Assembly: GCA_947477565.1 (NCBI GenBank)
Contig: CANJUR010000007.1
Span: 62,001-126,000, forward strand
Reading direction: 5' to 3'
DNA from: Deltaproteobacteria bacterium
Lineage (GTDB): Bacteria > Myxococcota_A > Polyangia > Polyangiales > Ga0077539
Length of the DNA: 64,000 bases
The notes below the pieces were generated by a model, which saw only the letters and a program-made list of their open reading frames with translations, was not told the DNA's origin and ran no database searches. Shown one piece after another: positions 20,806 to 32,019 of this stretch (positions are counted from its first letter, which is position 1; the number at the start of each line of letters is the position of its first letter). The position numbers and the translations under genes are program-made.

Positions 20806-21246
20806 CTACGCCACCTCAAGCCGCAGACTGGCGCCCGCCACGAGCACCCGAATCGAACCGGGCAACACCGCGTTGGCCGGTGGAGTGGTGATCGTACGAG
20901 GCCGTACGATTCGTCCGCACTCCGTGAACGCGAGCGCCTGCCAGCCCCGTGAGTCTTTGTGGAAGAGGTGGTCTGCGGCCATCCAGAAGCCCTCCGACGC
21001 GATCCAGCAGCGCACCCGCACCGCTGGCGCACCCTCCAAGACCTGCACCGGCTGTAACGTTGCAACGTCGCAGCCGCGCCTCGATGCTCAGCGCCTCCGG
21101 GGCTGGGCACCGCCACGATCACCGGGACGTCGGGCTTGTCGCTCGCGGGCAGCTACTCCCGCCCCGGGCTCGGCCGCATCCCGAACCCGCGAGGCTCGAT
21201 CCCGGAACACCCGCTTGCGAAGGCCAACGCGACGATGGTTCGGACT
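20806..21246 (-). pseudogene. Degraded lipoprotein gene
   Basis: Downstream of rny on the minus strand, the sequence reads a hydrophobic signal peptide with a lipobox (ALAFASGCSG) in one frame, which stops after about 25 residues (PSPGRE). Protein-like sequence (DVPVIVAVPSP) continues in another frame. The final 80 residues, beginning near 21048 with VQVLEGAPAVRVRCWIA and ending in LEVA, are in a third frame. No start codon fits the signal peptide. The pieces are collinear and would form a lipoprotein of about 145 residues. At least two frameshifts are required. Function unknown. Nothing else is seen between fhs and rny. Confidence 0.55.
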
Positions 21247-21253
21247 CCATACT

Positions 21254-23008
21254 TTATCGTGCGTAGTCCACCGCACGGGTCTCGCGCACCACCGTGACCT
21301 TCACCTGTCCGGGGTACGCCAGTTCGCTCTCGATCTTCCGCGCGATGTCTCGCGAGAGCGCCAATGCGCCTGCATCATCGATCTCGCTCGGCTCCACCAG
21401 CACTCGCACCTCGCGGCCCGCCTGAATCGCGAACGACCGCTCCACGCCCTTGAAGGTCGTGCAGATGCGCTCGAGGTCTTCGAGGCGTCGCACGTACCCT
21501 TCGAGCATCTCGCGCCGCGCGCCCGGCCGCGCCCCGCTGATCGCGTCCGCTGCCGCTGTGAGGTGCGCCAGAACGCTGCGCGGCGGCTCGTCGTCGTGGT
21601 GCGCCGCGATCGCGTTGACGACCATCTCATCCTCGCCCGCCTTGCGCGCCATCTGCGCGCCGATCACCGCGTGGCCGCCCTCGACCTCGTGGGTCACGGC
21701 CTTGCCGATGTCGTGCAGCAGCCCCGCCCGCTTCGCGAGCTTCGGGTTGATGCCCATCTCCTGCGCCAGCAGCCCGCACATGTGCGCGACCTCCACCGAG
21801 TGCCGCAAGATGTTCTGCGCATACGAGTAGCGGTATCGAAGCTGGCCGACGATCTTCACGAGGTCCGGGTGCAGCCGTCCGATGCCTAGCTCCATCGCGG
21901 CCTGTTCACCGGCCTCCTTGATGTTTCGCTCGACCTCCTCCTTCGATTTGATGAAGAACTCCTCGATCTTCGACGGGTGGATGCGCCCGTCCTGGATGAG
22001 CCTCTCCAGCGTGAGCCGCGCCATCTCCCGCCGCACCGGGTCGAAGCTGCTCACCACAATGGTCTCCGGAGTGTCGTCGATCACCAGGTCGCAGCCCGTA
22101 ACCTCCTGAAAAGTCCGGATGTTTCGCCCTTCGCGACCGATGATCCGGCCCTTCAACTCGTCGCTCGGCAGGTGCACCGACGTCACCGCTCGCTCGCCCG
22201 CGTACTCGCCCGCGTAGCGCTGCACCGCGATGCCGATCACCCGCTTGGCCCGCTTCTCCGCCTCTTCTTTCGCGAGGTCCTCGATCTGCTTGGCCTCCCG
22301 CGCCCCCACGCGCCGCGCGTCGTCCATGATCTCGTCGATCACCCGGGTGCGCGCCTCGTCGCCGGTCAGCGCCGCAACTCGCTCGAGAGCTTCCTTCTCC
22401 GATGTTTTAACCGCCACGAGGGCTGTCGATCGCTCCGTCACGAGCTTCTCCGCCACTGCCTCGCGCTGTGCCACGGCGCGCTCCCGCTCGGTCACCGTGC
22501 GATCTCGGTTCGATAGGTCGGTCTCGCGCGATCCGAGGCGCTGGTCTTTCTGCGTGACCGCCGTCTCCATGTGCGCGAGCCGCTCCTCGCGGGTCTTCAG
22601 GTCTCGCGTCATCGCCTCGGCCTGAACGCGTGCGTCCGCGAGCACCTGCTGTGCGCGTGCCTGCGCCTGTCGCTCGACCTCTGCTCGCACGAGGTCGCGG
22701 GCTCTCGTGGTGGCCTCCTCCACGGTCACCGCGGCGGCCCGGCGGTACACGTCCGCTTGCTCTTGCGCGGCGCGGGTCTCCCCGCGGGCGGCCTCGATCA
22801 CCTCTTGCAGCAGGGTCGTCTGGGCCTCCAGGGTTTGCACCCGCACGCGGGCCTCGGACAGCGATCGTTCGTGGACTGAACCATCCGCGCGGGCGGATTC
22901 CAGGTCATTGCGAAGGGAGAGGAGTTCGGCTTCCGCGCTCTTCGATCGAACCGCCCAGGAGGCAGCCGCACCGGCGGCCGCACCGGCGAGGAAGGAAATC
23001 GGGGTCAT
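21254..23008 (-). CDS. rny: Ribonuclease Y
   Basis: Membrane-anchored endoribonuclease that starts mRNA decay. In order: an N-terminal transmembrane helix (about residues 4-20), a long coiled coil rich in Glu/Arg/Ala (about 25-260), a KH RNA-binding domain with GRIIGREGRN (about 287-296) and an HD hydrolase domain with the HDIGKA metal motif (His about 432, Asp about 433). At 584 residues it is slightly longer than the usual 510-530, the extra length being in the coiled coil. AAGGAG precedes the ATG at 23008. The formyl-THF cyclo-ligase gene lies 13 bases upstream and is probably co-transcribed. Confidence 0.95.
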   Translation of the reverse strand: MTPISFLAGAAAGAAASWAVRSKSAEAELLSLRNDLESARADGSVHERSLSEARVRVQTLEAQTTLLQEVIEAARGETRAAQEQADVYRRAAAVTVEEATTRARDLVRAEVERQAQARAQQVLADARVQAEAMTRDLKTREERLAHMETAVTQKDQRLGSRETDLSNRDRTVTERERAVAQREAVAEKLVTERSTALVAVKTSEKEALERVAALTGDEARTRVIDEIMDDARRVGAREAKQIEDLAKEEAEKRAKRVIGIAVQRYAGEYAGERAVTSVHLPSDELKGRIIGREGRNIRTFQEVTGCDLVIDDTPETIVVSSFDPVRREMARLTLERLIQDGRIHPSKIEEFFIKSKEEVERNIKEAGEQAAMELGIGRLHPDLVKIVGQLRYRYSYAQNILRHSVEVAHMCGLLAQEMGINPKLAKRAGLLHDIGKAVTHEVEGGHAVIGAQMARKAGEDEMVVNAIAAHHDDEPPRSVLAHLTAAADAISGARPGARREMLEGYVRRLEDLERICTTFKGVERSFAIQAGREVRVLVEPSEIDDAGALALSRDIARKIESELAYPGQVKVTVVRETRAVDYAR

Positions 23009-23021
23009 GTGCAGTGGCTCC

Positions 23022-23648
23022 TTAGGGCGCGTCCTCGACGCGATAGGTATCTTCATCGGTCACGACGAAGTGCACGCGCTGGTCGTGAGCCTCATCGGGT
23101 ACTTCCGCGATCATCTGGAAGGCGAACACCGTCGCGACGCGCACCGCCCTGGGCATCAGGACGAGGGTGCTGTCGTAAAGCCCGCGGCCGAACCCCAGGC
23201 GATGCCCGCGAGGGTCCATCGCAAGCGCCGGGACGATCACCACGTCGAGGGTTGCGAGATCGACGGCGGGCGCCTCGGCGGTGGGCTCGTCGATGCCGAA
23301 AGCCGACTTCGCGGTCGGAAATCGACGGCCCTGAAAGACCAGCCAGCGGAAGGTGAGCACCCGGTCTTCGCCGACCACCGGCAGCGCCACATCGAGGCCT
23401 CGGGCGACGGCGTCATCGAGGAGCCCATGGGGGTCGAACTCATCGGGCATGGCGGCGTAGAGGGCCACCGTCGCGGCGTCTTTCCAGCACGGGAGGCTGA
23501 GCACCCGGGCGCTGATCGCAGCCGATCGTCGGGCGCGGGCCTCGGTCGGAACGGTCCCCCGTAGCTGACGCATTCGCTTTCGCAGGAGGACCTTCGCGCG
23601 GGGGCGGAGCAGGCTGAGGGCGTCGGCGGAATAGGGGAGATCAGCCAT
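23022..23648 (-). CDS. 5-formyltetrahydrofolate cyclo-ligase
   Basis: Converts 5-formyl-THF to 5,10-methenyl-THF with ATP; a small cytoplasmic enzyme of 208 residues. Family features: the basic N-terminal helix LRKRMRQLRG, the ALYAAMPDEFD strand-loop and the C-terminal nucleotide-binding stretch GHRLGFGRGLYD preceded by VIVPALAMD. The ATG at 23648 begins close to the family N-terminus; upstream codons read into unrelated sequence. It heads a short unit with rny. It belongs to the same folate C1 pool as the formate-THF ligase 2.3 kb away. Confidence 0.92.
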   Translation of the reverse strand: MADLPYSADALSLLRPRAKVLLRKRMRQLRGTVPTEARARRSAAISARVLSLPCWKDAATVALYAAMPDEFDPHGLLDDAVARGLDVALPVVGEDRVLTFRWLVFQGRRFPTAKSAFGIDEPTAEAPAVDLATLDVVIVPALAMDPRGHRLGFGRGLYDSTLVLMPRAVRVATVFAFQMIAEVPDEAHDQRVHFVVTDEDTYRVEDAP

Positions 23649-23752
23649 GGTCAAGGGGGGGTGTAGGGTGGACGAAGAGGCATACCACGGTCGTCGTCCG
23701 TCTTGCCCAGAGGGGGATAGGTGCACTACACGGTGCGGCGAACATCCGCGGA

Positions 23753-23771
23753 CCGCTGATCGGATCAGCGG
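23753..23771 (+). promoter_or_regulatory. Hairpin in the thiC leader
   Basis: A perfect 8-bp stem (23753-23760 with 23764-23771) with a 3-base loop lies 33 bases before the thiC start, followed by CTGAGA and the AGGAG ribosome site. A complete TPP riboswitch is not recognisable here; the hairpin may still affect expression. Confidence 0.35.
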
Positions 23772-23804
23772 CGGTGCATCTGAGAAGAATCCTGAGGAGC
23801 GACC

Positions 23805-25210
<1,406 letters not shown>

Positions 25211-25211
<1 letters not shown>

Positions 25212-25621
25212 TGATCGTTCGCGACCGTACCATCGCCTTCGCGCTCGGCACGCTGCTGACCGTGGCGTGCGGCAAGGTCGGCCTGCGCGAATGGCGTCCG
25301 GAGGATCACGACAGCGGCGTCACCGGGTCGTCTGCGATCACCGTTGCGCCGAGTAGCGACGACCCTCACGCGAGCGCCCGCGCGCTGTTCTCTGCGCAGT
25401 GCGCGTCGTGTCACGGCGGCGAAGGCCGCGGCGACGGTCCGATGGCGGCGATGTTTCGCCCGGCCGACCTCTCCGCGAGCGCGCTGCAGTCGAGCCGCTC
25501 GGACACCGAACTAGCCTCTGCGATCTCCAACGGTCGCGGCCGCATGCCGGCGTTCAATCAGAGCCTCCGCCCCGAGGCGGTCAGCGCGCTGGTGCGGCTC
25601 ATCCGCTCCTGGCGTCGCTAG
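25211..25621 (+). CDS. Small c-type cytochrome lipoprotein
   Basis: A 136-residue exported electron carrier. The signal peptide ends in a lipobox (LTVACG, cysteine about 20). The haem-binding motif CASCH is at about 64-68 and the likely axial methionine lies in GRMPAF (about 112), as in class I cytochromes c. It is translationally coupled to thiC by a TGATG overlap, though no biochemical link to thiamine synthesis is known; co-transcription may be incidental. The redox partner is unknown. Confidence 0.9.
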
Positions 25622-25631
25622 ACCGCTCCGG

Positions 25632-26468
25632 TCAGCCCAGCACCTTCACGCCCCACTCACGCAGCACGTCTTCGTCGCCGGTCGCGACGAAGTTGGCGTA
25701 CTTGAAATTCTCATCTCGTCGGTGGTCGTAGCGCACCGGCAGCACTCCGTCGGTCAGCAGTCGGTAGAGCGTCCAGCCGTGATCTTTGAGTAGTAGACCG
25801 GCGTTGCGAATCGACTCCCCGGCGTCGAGCCAGGTGCCACCGTACTCAAACTGCAGGCACCGGATGCGTCGGCTCTGGAGGCTCTTTCGTGCGCCGCGCA
25901 GGATGGGCATCTCGTAGCCTTCGGTGTCGATCTTGGCGTAGTCCACCGCCGCGATGCCATGCGTGTCGAGGAACGCATCGAGGGACACGACGGGCACCTC
26001 GATGATCTGCTCGGCTTTTTGTCCCGTGGAGCCCTCGCGGCTGAGAAAGCTGGAGAGCACCGAGCCGTCGCCATAGTCATGAAACGCGAGCGTCGCCTCG
26101 CGGTCGCCGACGCCGACGTTGTGGATGGTCACGTTGCGGGTGTCCCGAAGCCGCTCGCGGAGCGTGGTGGCGGTGCGCGGAGAGGGTTCGAAGCAGTGCA
26201 CTTTGCACGCTGGGTTTACGTTTGCGACGGAGAGCGCCCAGTCACCGTGGTTGGCGCCGAGGTCGAGCGCGAGCTTCCAGTGGGGTGCGCCGCGGGCGAT
26301 GAATTCGCCCTCGCCGTTGAGGGAGAATTCGCAGTTGTTATAGTTGTTTGCGACGTCCATGTAGCGCTCGAGCTGCGCGGCGGCCCAGCGCAGGGGCGGG
26401 TGCAACGGCGAGCGCGCAAGCTGCGATGCGATGCGAAACCGGAGCGAAGGCCTGATTGTGGGCTGCAT
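25632..26468 (-). CDS. FkbM family methyltransferase
   Basis: A 278-residue SAM-dependent methyltransferase. The SAM-binding Rossmann motif LALDLGANHGDWAL (about residues 64-77), the CFEPSP acidic end of strand 2, and the FkbM-typical KIDTEGYEMPILRGA segment near residue 185 are present. FkbM proteins usually O-methylate sugars or natural products. No glycan or secondary-metabolite cluster surrounds it, so the substrate is open. It converges on the cytochrome gene with a 10-base gap, and a large inverted repeat lies just upstream of its start. Confidence 0.88.
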   Translation of the reverse strand: MQPTIRPSLRFRIASQLARSPLHPPLRWAAAQLERYMDVANNYNNCEFSLNGEGEFIARGAPHWKLALDLGANHGDWALSVANVNPACKVHCFEPSPRTATTLRERLRDTRNVTIHNVGVGDREATLAFHDYGDGSVLSSFLSREGSTGQKAEQIIEVPVVSLDAFLDTHGIAAVDYAKIDTEGYEMPILRGARKSLQSRRIRCLQFEYGGTWLDAGESIRNAGLLLKDHGWTLYRLLTDGVLPVRYDHRRDENFKYANFVATGDEDVLREWGVKVLG

Positions 26469-26470
26469 TG

Positions 26471-26527
26471 GGGTGATGACAGACTTCTATCGCATCGGCG
26501 GGGGACGCGCCCCCGACGGAATCACCC
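26471..26527 (-). promoter_or_regulatory. Long stem-loop between HU/IHF gene and FkbM gene
   Basis: An outer inverted repeat (26471-26477 with 26521-26527) encloses a GC-rich stem (26496-26504 with 26510-26518, one mismatch) with a 5-base loop. It follows the stop of the HU/IHF gene and ends 3 bases before the FkbM start on the minus strand. It could terminate the first transcript or structure the leader of the second. No T-run follows. Confidence 0.45.
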
Positions 26528-26539
26528 TTTGCGGCGGCG

Positions 26540-26845
26540 CTACTCGACGATGGGCACGCCGTTGGCTGCGCTCTCGTTGACCATCTCCTTCAGTTCCTTG
26601 CCGACCTTGAAGAACGGGAGCTTCTTCGCGGACACCTTCACGGGCCGCCGGGTGCGCGGGTTGCGCCCGAGATACGGCTGATATTCACGAATCGAGAAGC
26701 TCCCAAACCCGCGAATCTCGATGCCTTCCTCTTGCGCCAGCGCGCTGGCCATGGACTCGAAGATGGTGTTCACCACGAGCTCGGCGCGGATCTTGGAAAT
26801 ACCCTGACGCGTCGCAATCACATCGATGAGCTCGGACTTGGTCAT
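26540..26845 (-). CDS. HU/IHF family DNA-binding protein (IHF-beta-like)
   Basis: A 101-residue nucleoid-architectural protein. The helical N-terminus (MTKSELIDVIA) is followed by the strand GFGSFSIREY, the DNA-intercalating arm with GRNPRTRRPV (the proline wedge) and the C-terminal helix KPGKE-like FFKVGKELKEMVN. The arm with RNPRT and the FGSFS strand is most like IHF beta. The ATG at 26845 matches the family N-terminus and has GAGGGCAG upstream. It is divergent from the amidohydrolase gene. Confidence 0.93.
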   Translation of the reverse strand: MTKSELIDVIATRQGISKIRAELVVNTIFESMASALAQEEGIEIRGFGSFSIREYQPYLGRNPRTRRPVKVSAKKLPFFKVGKELKEMVNESAANGVPIVE

Positions 26846-26927
26846 CTGCCCTCTATCCCGCTGAACACCTTTACCGGGTCCCGCCAGTTCGTTTTGCGAA
26901 CGGCTGCGCGATACTACTGTCCGACTC

Positions 26928-28061
26928 ATGGCTGTCAAACGTGCTCGTCGCCTCCTGATTCTCGGCCTCGTGTTGGTCGGTTGCCATCCTCGCGAGCGCC
27001 CCGCCGACGCGAGCGCCCGTACCGCCCCGCGCGCCCCTGGGGTGCCGGCCTACAGCCGTGCGGCTTTCCCCGCGGTGGACATCCACACGCATTTCGACCC
27101 GGCGGCGACGACCCGCGAGCTTGCCATGATGGACGCGCAGAACATCCGCTACGCGATCAATCTCTCCGCGGGCTGGGCGGGTCACGGCCTCGAGGCGGCG
27201 CTCGCCCAGCAGACCGAATCGGCCGGACGCATCGTGCCCTTCTGCATGATCGACTGGCGTGGCGTCGGGGCTGACGGTTGGGTCGCCGCGGCGGTCGCCA
27301 CGCTGGAGCAGTGCGCGTCCGCGGGGGTGCGCGGATGGAAGATTCCGAAGGTGCTCGGTCTCGGCGCGGGCGACGGGCATGGACACCGTCTGCATGTCGA
27401 TGACCCGATGCTTGATCCCATCTTCGAGCGAGCCTCTGCGCTCAATCTGGTGGTGCTCATTCACTCGGGCGATCCGCGGGCGTTTTTCGAGCCCAACACG
27501 CCTGCCAACGAGCGCTGGGACGAGCTTCGCGCGCACCCGGCCTGGAGCTTCGCCGACCCGATGTATCCGCGGTGGACGGAGATCCTCGATGAGTTCGAGC
27601 GGCGCGTACTGCGACACCCGCGGCTGCGCTTCATCGGGGCCCACTTCGGCAACGCCGCGGAGGATCCCGACCGGGTCGAGTCGTTATTGGTACGGGCACC
27701 GAACTACTTTATCGACACCTCCGCGCGCATCCCGGAGTTCGGGCGGCACGACCCCGCGCGCATGCGGGCGTTCTTTCTCCGCTGGCAAGACCGGGTGATT
27801 TTCGGCACCGATCTCGGCATCGGCACCGACCCGAGCGACTTGATGCTGGGTTCCACCGGCGAGCAGCCTCCGACGCCGGAGGAGATCACTCGCTTCTGGC
27901 GTTCGACGTGGCGTTATTTCGAGTCCAACGACCGTGCGTTCGAGCACCCGACGCCCATCCAGGGTCGTTGGACCATCTCCGGCGTCGGTCTCCCCGACGG
28001 GGTGCTGCGGAAGATCTACGGCGCCAACGCCGCCCACCTGCTCAACCTCGCATGGCCCTAG
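26928..28061 (+). CDS. Amidohydrolase-family lipoprotein
   Basis: A 377-residue TIM-barrel metal hydrolase of the amidohydrolase-2 type. The signal peptide ends in a lipobox (LVLVGC, cysteine about 19), placing it outside the cytoplasm. Metal-binding features: DIHTHF near residue 51, HSG near 184, GAHFGN near 246 and the late FGTDLGIG with the conserved aspartate. The family includes decarboxylases and hydrolases; the substrate is unknown. Lipid anchoring is unusual for this fold. Its TAG stop is embedded in a palindrome shared with the eamA stop. Confidence 0.85.
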   Translation: MAVKRARRLLILGLVLVGCHPRERPADASARTAPRAPGVPAYSRAAFPAVDIHTHFDPAATTRELAMMDAQNIRYAINLSAGWAGHGLEAALAQQTESAGRIVPFCMIDWRGVGADGWVAAAVATLEQCASAGVRGWKIPKVLGLGAGDGHGHRLHVDDPMLDPIFERASALNLVVLIHSGDPRAFFEPNTPANERWDELRAHPAWSFADPMYPRWTEILDEFERRVLRHPRLRFIGAHFGNAAEDPDRVESLLVRAPNYFIDTSARIPEFGRHDPARMRAFFLRWQDRVIFGTDLGIGTDPSDLMLGSTGEQPPTPEEITRFWRSTWRYFESNDRAFEHPTPIQGRWTISGVGLPDGVLRKIYGANAAHLLNLAWP

Positions 28062-28090
28062 CGATGGTTTGCTTGATGAACCATCGCTAG
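28058..28090. terminator. Bidirectional hairpin containing both stop codons
   Basis: A perfect 12-bp stem (28058-28069 with 28079-28090) and a 9-base loop lie between two convergent genes. The amidohydrolase TAG (28059-28061) and the eamA TAG (complement of 28087-28089) sit in the two symmetric CTAG ends of the stem. It could end transcripts from either side, although no T-run follows. Confidence 0.65.
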
Positions 28091-28986
28091 CGCTTCGGTC
28101 GGCGCAGCGTGGCGAGGGCGACCCCGGCGAGCACCGTGACCCCACCGAGGGCCGTGCGCAGGGTGAGGGCCTCGGTGGTGACGGCCACCGAGAGCCAGGC
28201 CGCGAGGGGTGCGCCGACGGTGAGAGCGAGGGCGGTCGCGATCACGGGCTGGAGGTAGATGAACACGCTGACCACCGAGGCGGGCACGCGCTGTAGTGCC
28301 CAGGCGTTGGTGGCATACGCGAACGCCGTCGGCACCAGCAGTACGTACGCGAGCGCGGCGATGATCCGGGGGCCAAACGACGGGACTGCGGTGACGAGCG
28401 GAATCAGTCCCACGGGCAGGGCGAGGAGGGTGCCCGCGAGAAAGGCCCAACGGACGACCGCGGCGCCGCCATGTTCGAGTACGAGATCACGCGCGAGGGC
28501 GAGGTAGACGCCGTAGACGAGGGAGTTGAAGACGATGAGCGCATCGCCGACGAGGTGGTCGGCGCCGAGGGACATTCGCTCGGGGCGCACGACGAGAAGC
28601 AGACCGCCGAACGCAACGAGGGTGCCCAGTGCGAAGCGCGCCCGCGGGGGCTCGCGGCGGGTGACGACGGAGAAGAGCGCCGTGAAGAGGGGAATGGTCG
28701 CGACGAGGACGGTGGCGTTGATGGCAGAGGTGCGCCGGAGGCCGGCGAGAAAGCCCGCCTGGTTGGCGAAGACGCCAAGAAATCCGAGAAGCAGAACGCG
28801 TCGCCGAAGGTGCGCGGGGGGCAGGATGGCCTCCCCGCGGAGCAGTGCGAGCCCGACGAAGACGGCGAGTCCGCCGAGGCAGCGCAGCAGCACGAGCGCG
28901 CGCCACGGAACGACGGCAACGGTGACCTTTCCGACGATGGAGAGTGAAGCAAACGAGAATTGCACTGCCAGCAGCGCGCCGAGCAC
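28087..28986 (-). CDS. EamA/DMT family transporter
   Basis: A 299-residue inner-membrane protein with ten hydrophobic helices in two repeated EamA halves, as in the drug/metabolite transporter superfamily. The ends of the repeats show the usual ATIPLFTALFS and FIYLQPVIATALAL segments. The start is GTG at 28986; no better in-frame start lies upstream. It follows eno by 41 bases on the same strand and is probably the last gene of that unit. Substrate unknown. Confidence 0.88.
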   Translation of the reverse strand: MLGALLAVQFSFASLSIVGKVTVAVVPWRALVLLRCLGGLAVFVGLALLRGEAILPPAHLRRRVLLLGFLGVFANQAGFLAGLRRTSAINATVLVATIPLFTALFSVVTRREPPRARFALGTLVAFGGLLLVVRPERMSLGADHLVGDALIVFNSLVYGVYLALARDLVLEHGGAAVVRWAFLAGTLLALPVGLIPLVTAVPSFGPRIIAALAYVLLVPTAFAYATNAWALQRVPASVVSVFIYLQPVIATALALTVGAPLAAWLSVAVTTEALTLRTALGGVTVLAGVALATLRRPKR

Positions 28987-29027
28987 GCGACCGGAAGAGG
29001 CGGACGGAGCGGAGGTCAGAGGGGGAT

Positions 29028-30311
<1,284 letters not shown>

Positions 30312-30371
30312 TCAGTCTCCAGTAATTACTGCGGTCAGGTGAACGAACAACCGGGCGCGCCGAAAGGAATC

Positions 30372-30974
30372 TCAGTCGGGCGCGTCTTCGGTTCCTGCTT
30401 CAGCGGGATCCGTATCATGGGTCCCGGAGTCTGCGAGGCCCGTGTCTTCGGGGCCGGTGTCTGCTTGACCCTCATCGACAGTGCCCGAATCTTCGGGGCC
30501 GGTATCCAGGGATCCCGTATCTGTGGGGCCAGTATCCGCAGGACCAGTGTCTTCAGGCCCGGAGTCCTTGACACGCGCATCCATGGATCCGCCATCGGCC
30601 GGCCCGGCATCTACGGCGTCGGAATCTACGGCGCCAGTGTCGGAGGCTTCGGCATCCAGGTCCCCGGCGTCGACGGCACCAGCATCGACGAGACCCGAAT
30701 CCACGGGGTCCACATCGGCCATCCCAGAGTCAGCCGTTGCATCGACTTTTTCGGCGTCCGTCGTCGTCGCGTCGGTCGCATCGGCCGCTCCACCATCGAC
30801 TCCCCCGCTGTCGATTACATCAGTGACAGCAGGCCGATCCGCGGTGCCCGCGTCAGCGGCCACGTCCGGCACCCCGGCATCGAGCCGCCCTTCGTCGAAG
30901 GTCGCGATCAACTCGCAACCGACCAGGGTCGTAATCCCCAGCAGACCCATCACCCACGGCAGTCGTCGTCGCAC
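30372..30974 (-). CDS. Asp/Gly/Thr-rich repetitive lipoprotein
   Basis: A 200-residue protein with a signal peptide and lipobox (TLVGC, cysteine about 20). The rest is low-complexity, built from degenerate repeats such as DAG, DTGP and DSG, with very high Asp content and few hydrophobic residues. No known domain is visible. Such acidic stalks occur on surface lipoproteins of myxobacteria and may bind divalent cations or act as spacers; this is inference. It follows the TPR-PEGA gene by 16 bases. Confidence 0.75.
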   Translation of the reverse strand: MRRRLPWVMGLLGITTLVGCELIATFDEGRLDAGVPDVAADAGTADRPAVTDVIDSGGVDGGAADATDATTTDAEKVDATADSGMADVDPVDSGLVDAGAVDAGDLDAEASDTGAVDSDAVDAGPADGGSMDARVKDSGPEDTGPADTGPTDTGSLDTGPEDSGTVDEGQADTGPEDTGLADSGTHDTDPAEAGTEDAPD

Positions 30975-30990
30975 GTCTTCAGCGCCTCCG

Positions 30991-31986
30991 TCAGAACGTC
31001 ACTCGAAGGCCGTTGCCCAACAACTGCAACCGCGCGTTGTTCGTCGTCGTCGTGGCCGACTCGGCGTGTCCGCGATCAGCGAAGTACACCACTACGGCTA
31101 CGCCTGCAGAGAGCAGCGACGCTGCGAACCCGACGTCAGCTAACAACGCGTTGCGCTGCCCACGATCGAGGAGTTCTTGCGTCGGGCTCTGCTCGTAGTC
31201 GTTGGCATCGGACAGCGCCATGATACCGAACACCGTACCGACCACCGCAGCCGCACCGGCCACCGCGGTCGCGACCCACAATGCCGAACTTACCCGCGGG
31301 CCCGTCAACGGCAGACGAATCTCCGCTGCGGGGGCGAGTACAGCCGGCGCGGCGGCGATGGTGATCGTCGGCTCGCGTTCGAGCGTCACGTTTACGGCGG
31401 CGCCCACGCCAGCGGTGGTGTCGATTTCGCGCTCAGTCGCAATAAAGCCAGCGAGGGTTGCGCTGATGCGGTGATGCCCTGGTGGTAGGTCGATGTCCGA
31501 GGGCGTCCGCTGCGGGAGGGAATCGCCGTCCACGACGATCCGAGCGCCGTCGGGAGTGCTGGTCACGTTGACGCGAGCGGGCCGCAGCCGAAGCGCCGCG
31601 AGCCGCGTCCCGAGTTGAGCGCGGTCCGCCGCCGTCGGAAGTTCGCGGAGATAACGCTCAAGAGCTGCGATCGCCTCGGGCAGGTGACCGAGCCGCTCGT
31701 GACACTCCGCGATGGGCTTCAGCACCACCGGGTTGGAGCGCACCGTGAAGGCATGCTCGAACGAGATCAAAGCCTCCTCGAAGCGGCCCGCATTAAAGTG
31801 CTCAGTGCCTTCTGCATACGCCCGGCGTGCGTCTGTGATGGACTCGTCCGGGGCGGTTGCCGCAACGGGGGCAGCGGTCGTTGTCGTGCCCGGTGGAGTT
31901 TGCCGGGGCTGGGCCTGTGCTGACGCCCCGATCACTGCGACCACGCCCGAGAACATCCAGATCCATTGCCTGCGTCGGATCGACAT
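30991..31986 (-). CDS. TPR and PEGA domain protein
   Basis: A 331-residue exported protein. After a signal peptide (about 1-25), two or three TPR-like helical repeats (about 50-125, with YAEGTEHFNAGRFEEAL) are followed by a PEGA beta domain (about 135-205, VTSTPDGARIVVDG). The C-terminal third has two hydrophobic helices (about 230-255 and 280-302), so it may be anchored in a membrane. PEGA proteins are thought to bind at the cell surface. It lies 33 bases after the kinase gene and may be linked to its signalling. Confidence 0.85.
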   Translation of the reverse strand: MSIRRRQWIWMFSGVVAVIGASAQAQPRQTPPGTTTTAAPVAATAPDESITDARRAYAEGTEHFNAGRFEEALISFEHAFTVRSNPVVLKPIAECHERLGHLPEAIAALERYLRELPTAADRAQLGTRLAALRLRPARVNVTSTPDGARIVVDGDSLPQRTPSDIDLPPGHHRISATLAGFIATEREIDTTAGVGAAVNVTLEREPTITIAAAPAVLAPAAEIRLPLTGPRVSSALWVATAVAGAAAVVGTVFGIMALSDANDYEQSPTQELLDRGQRNALLADVGFAASLLSAGVAVVVYFADRGHAESATTTTNNARLQLLGNGLRVTF

Positions 31987-32019
31987 CGATGGAACCCTAC
32001 CTCAGGCCACGCGCAACGT

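Noticed and set aside
19862-21889. 675-codon plus-strand frame
   Set aside because: Runs across fhs, the degraded lipoprotein and rny in wrong frames; Arg-rich shadow of GC-rich coding sequence.
23690-23804. TPP riboswitch in the thiC leader
   Set aside because: Only a CTGAGA and a hairpin are present; the other conserved thi-box segments are missing.
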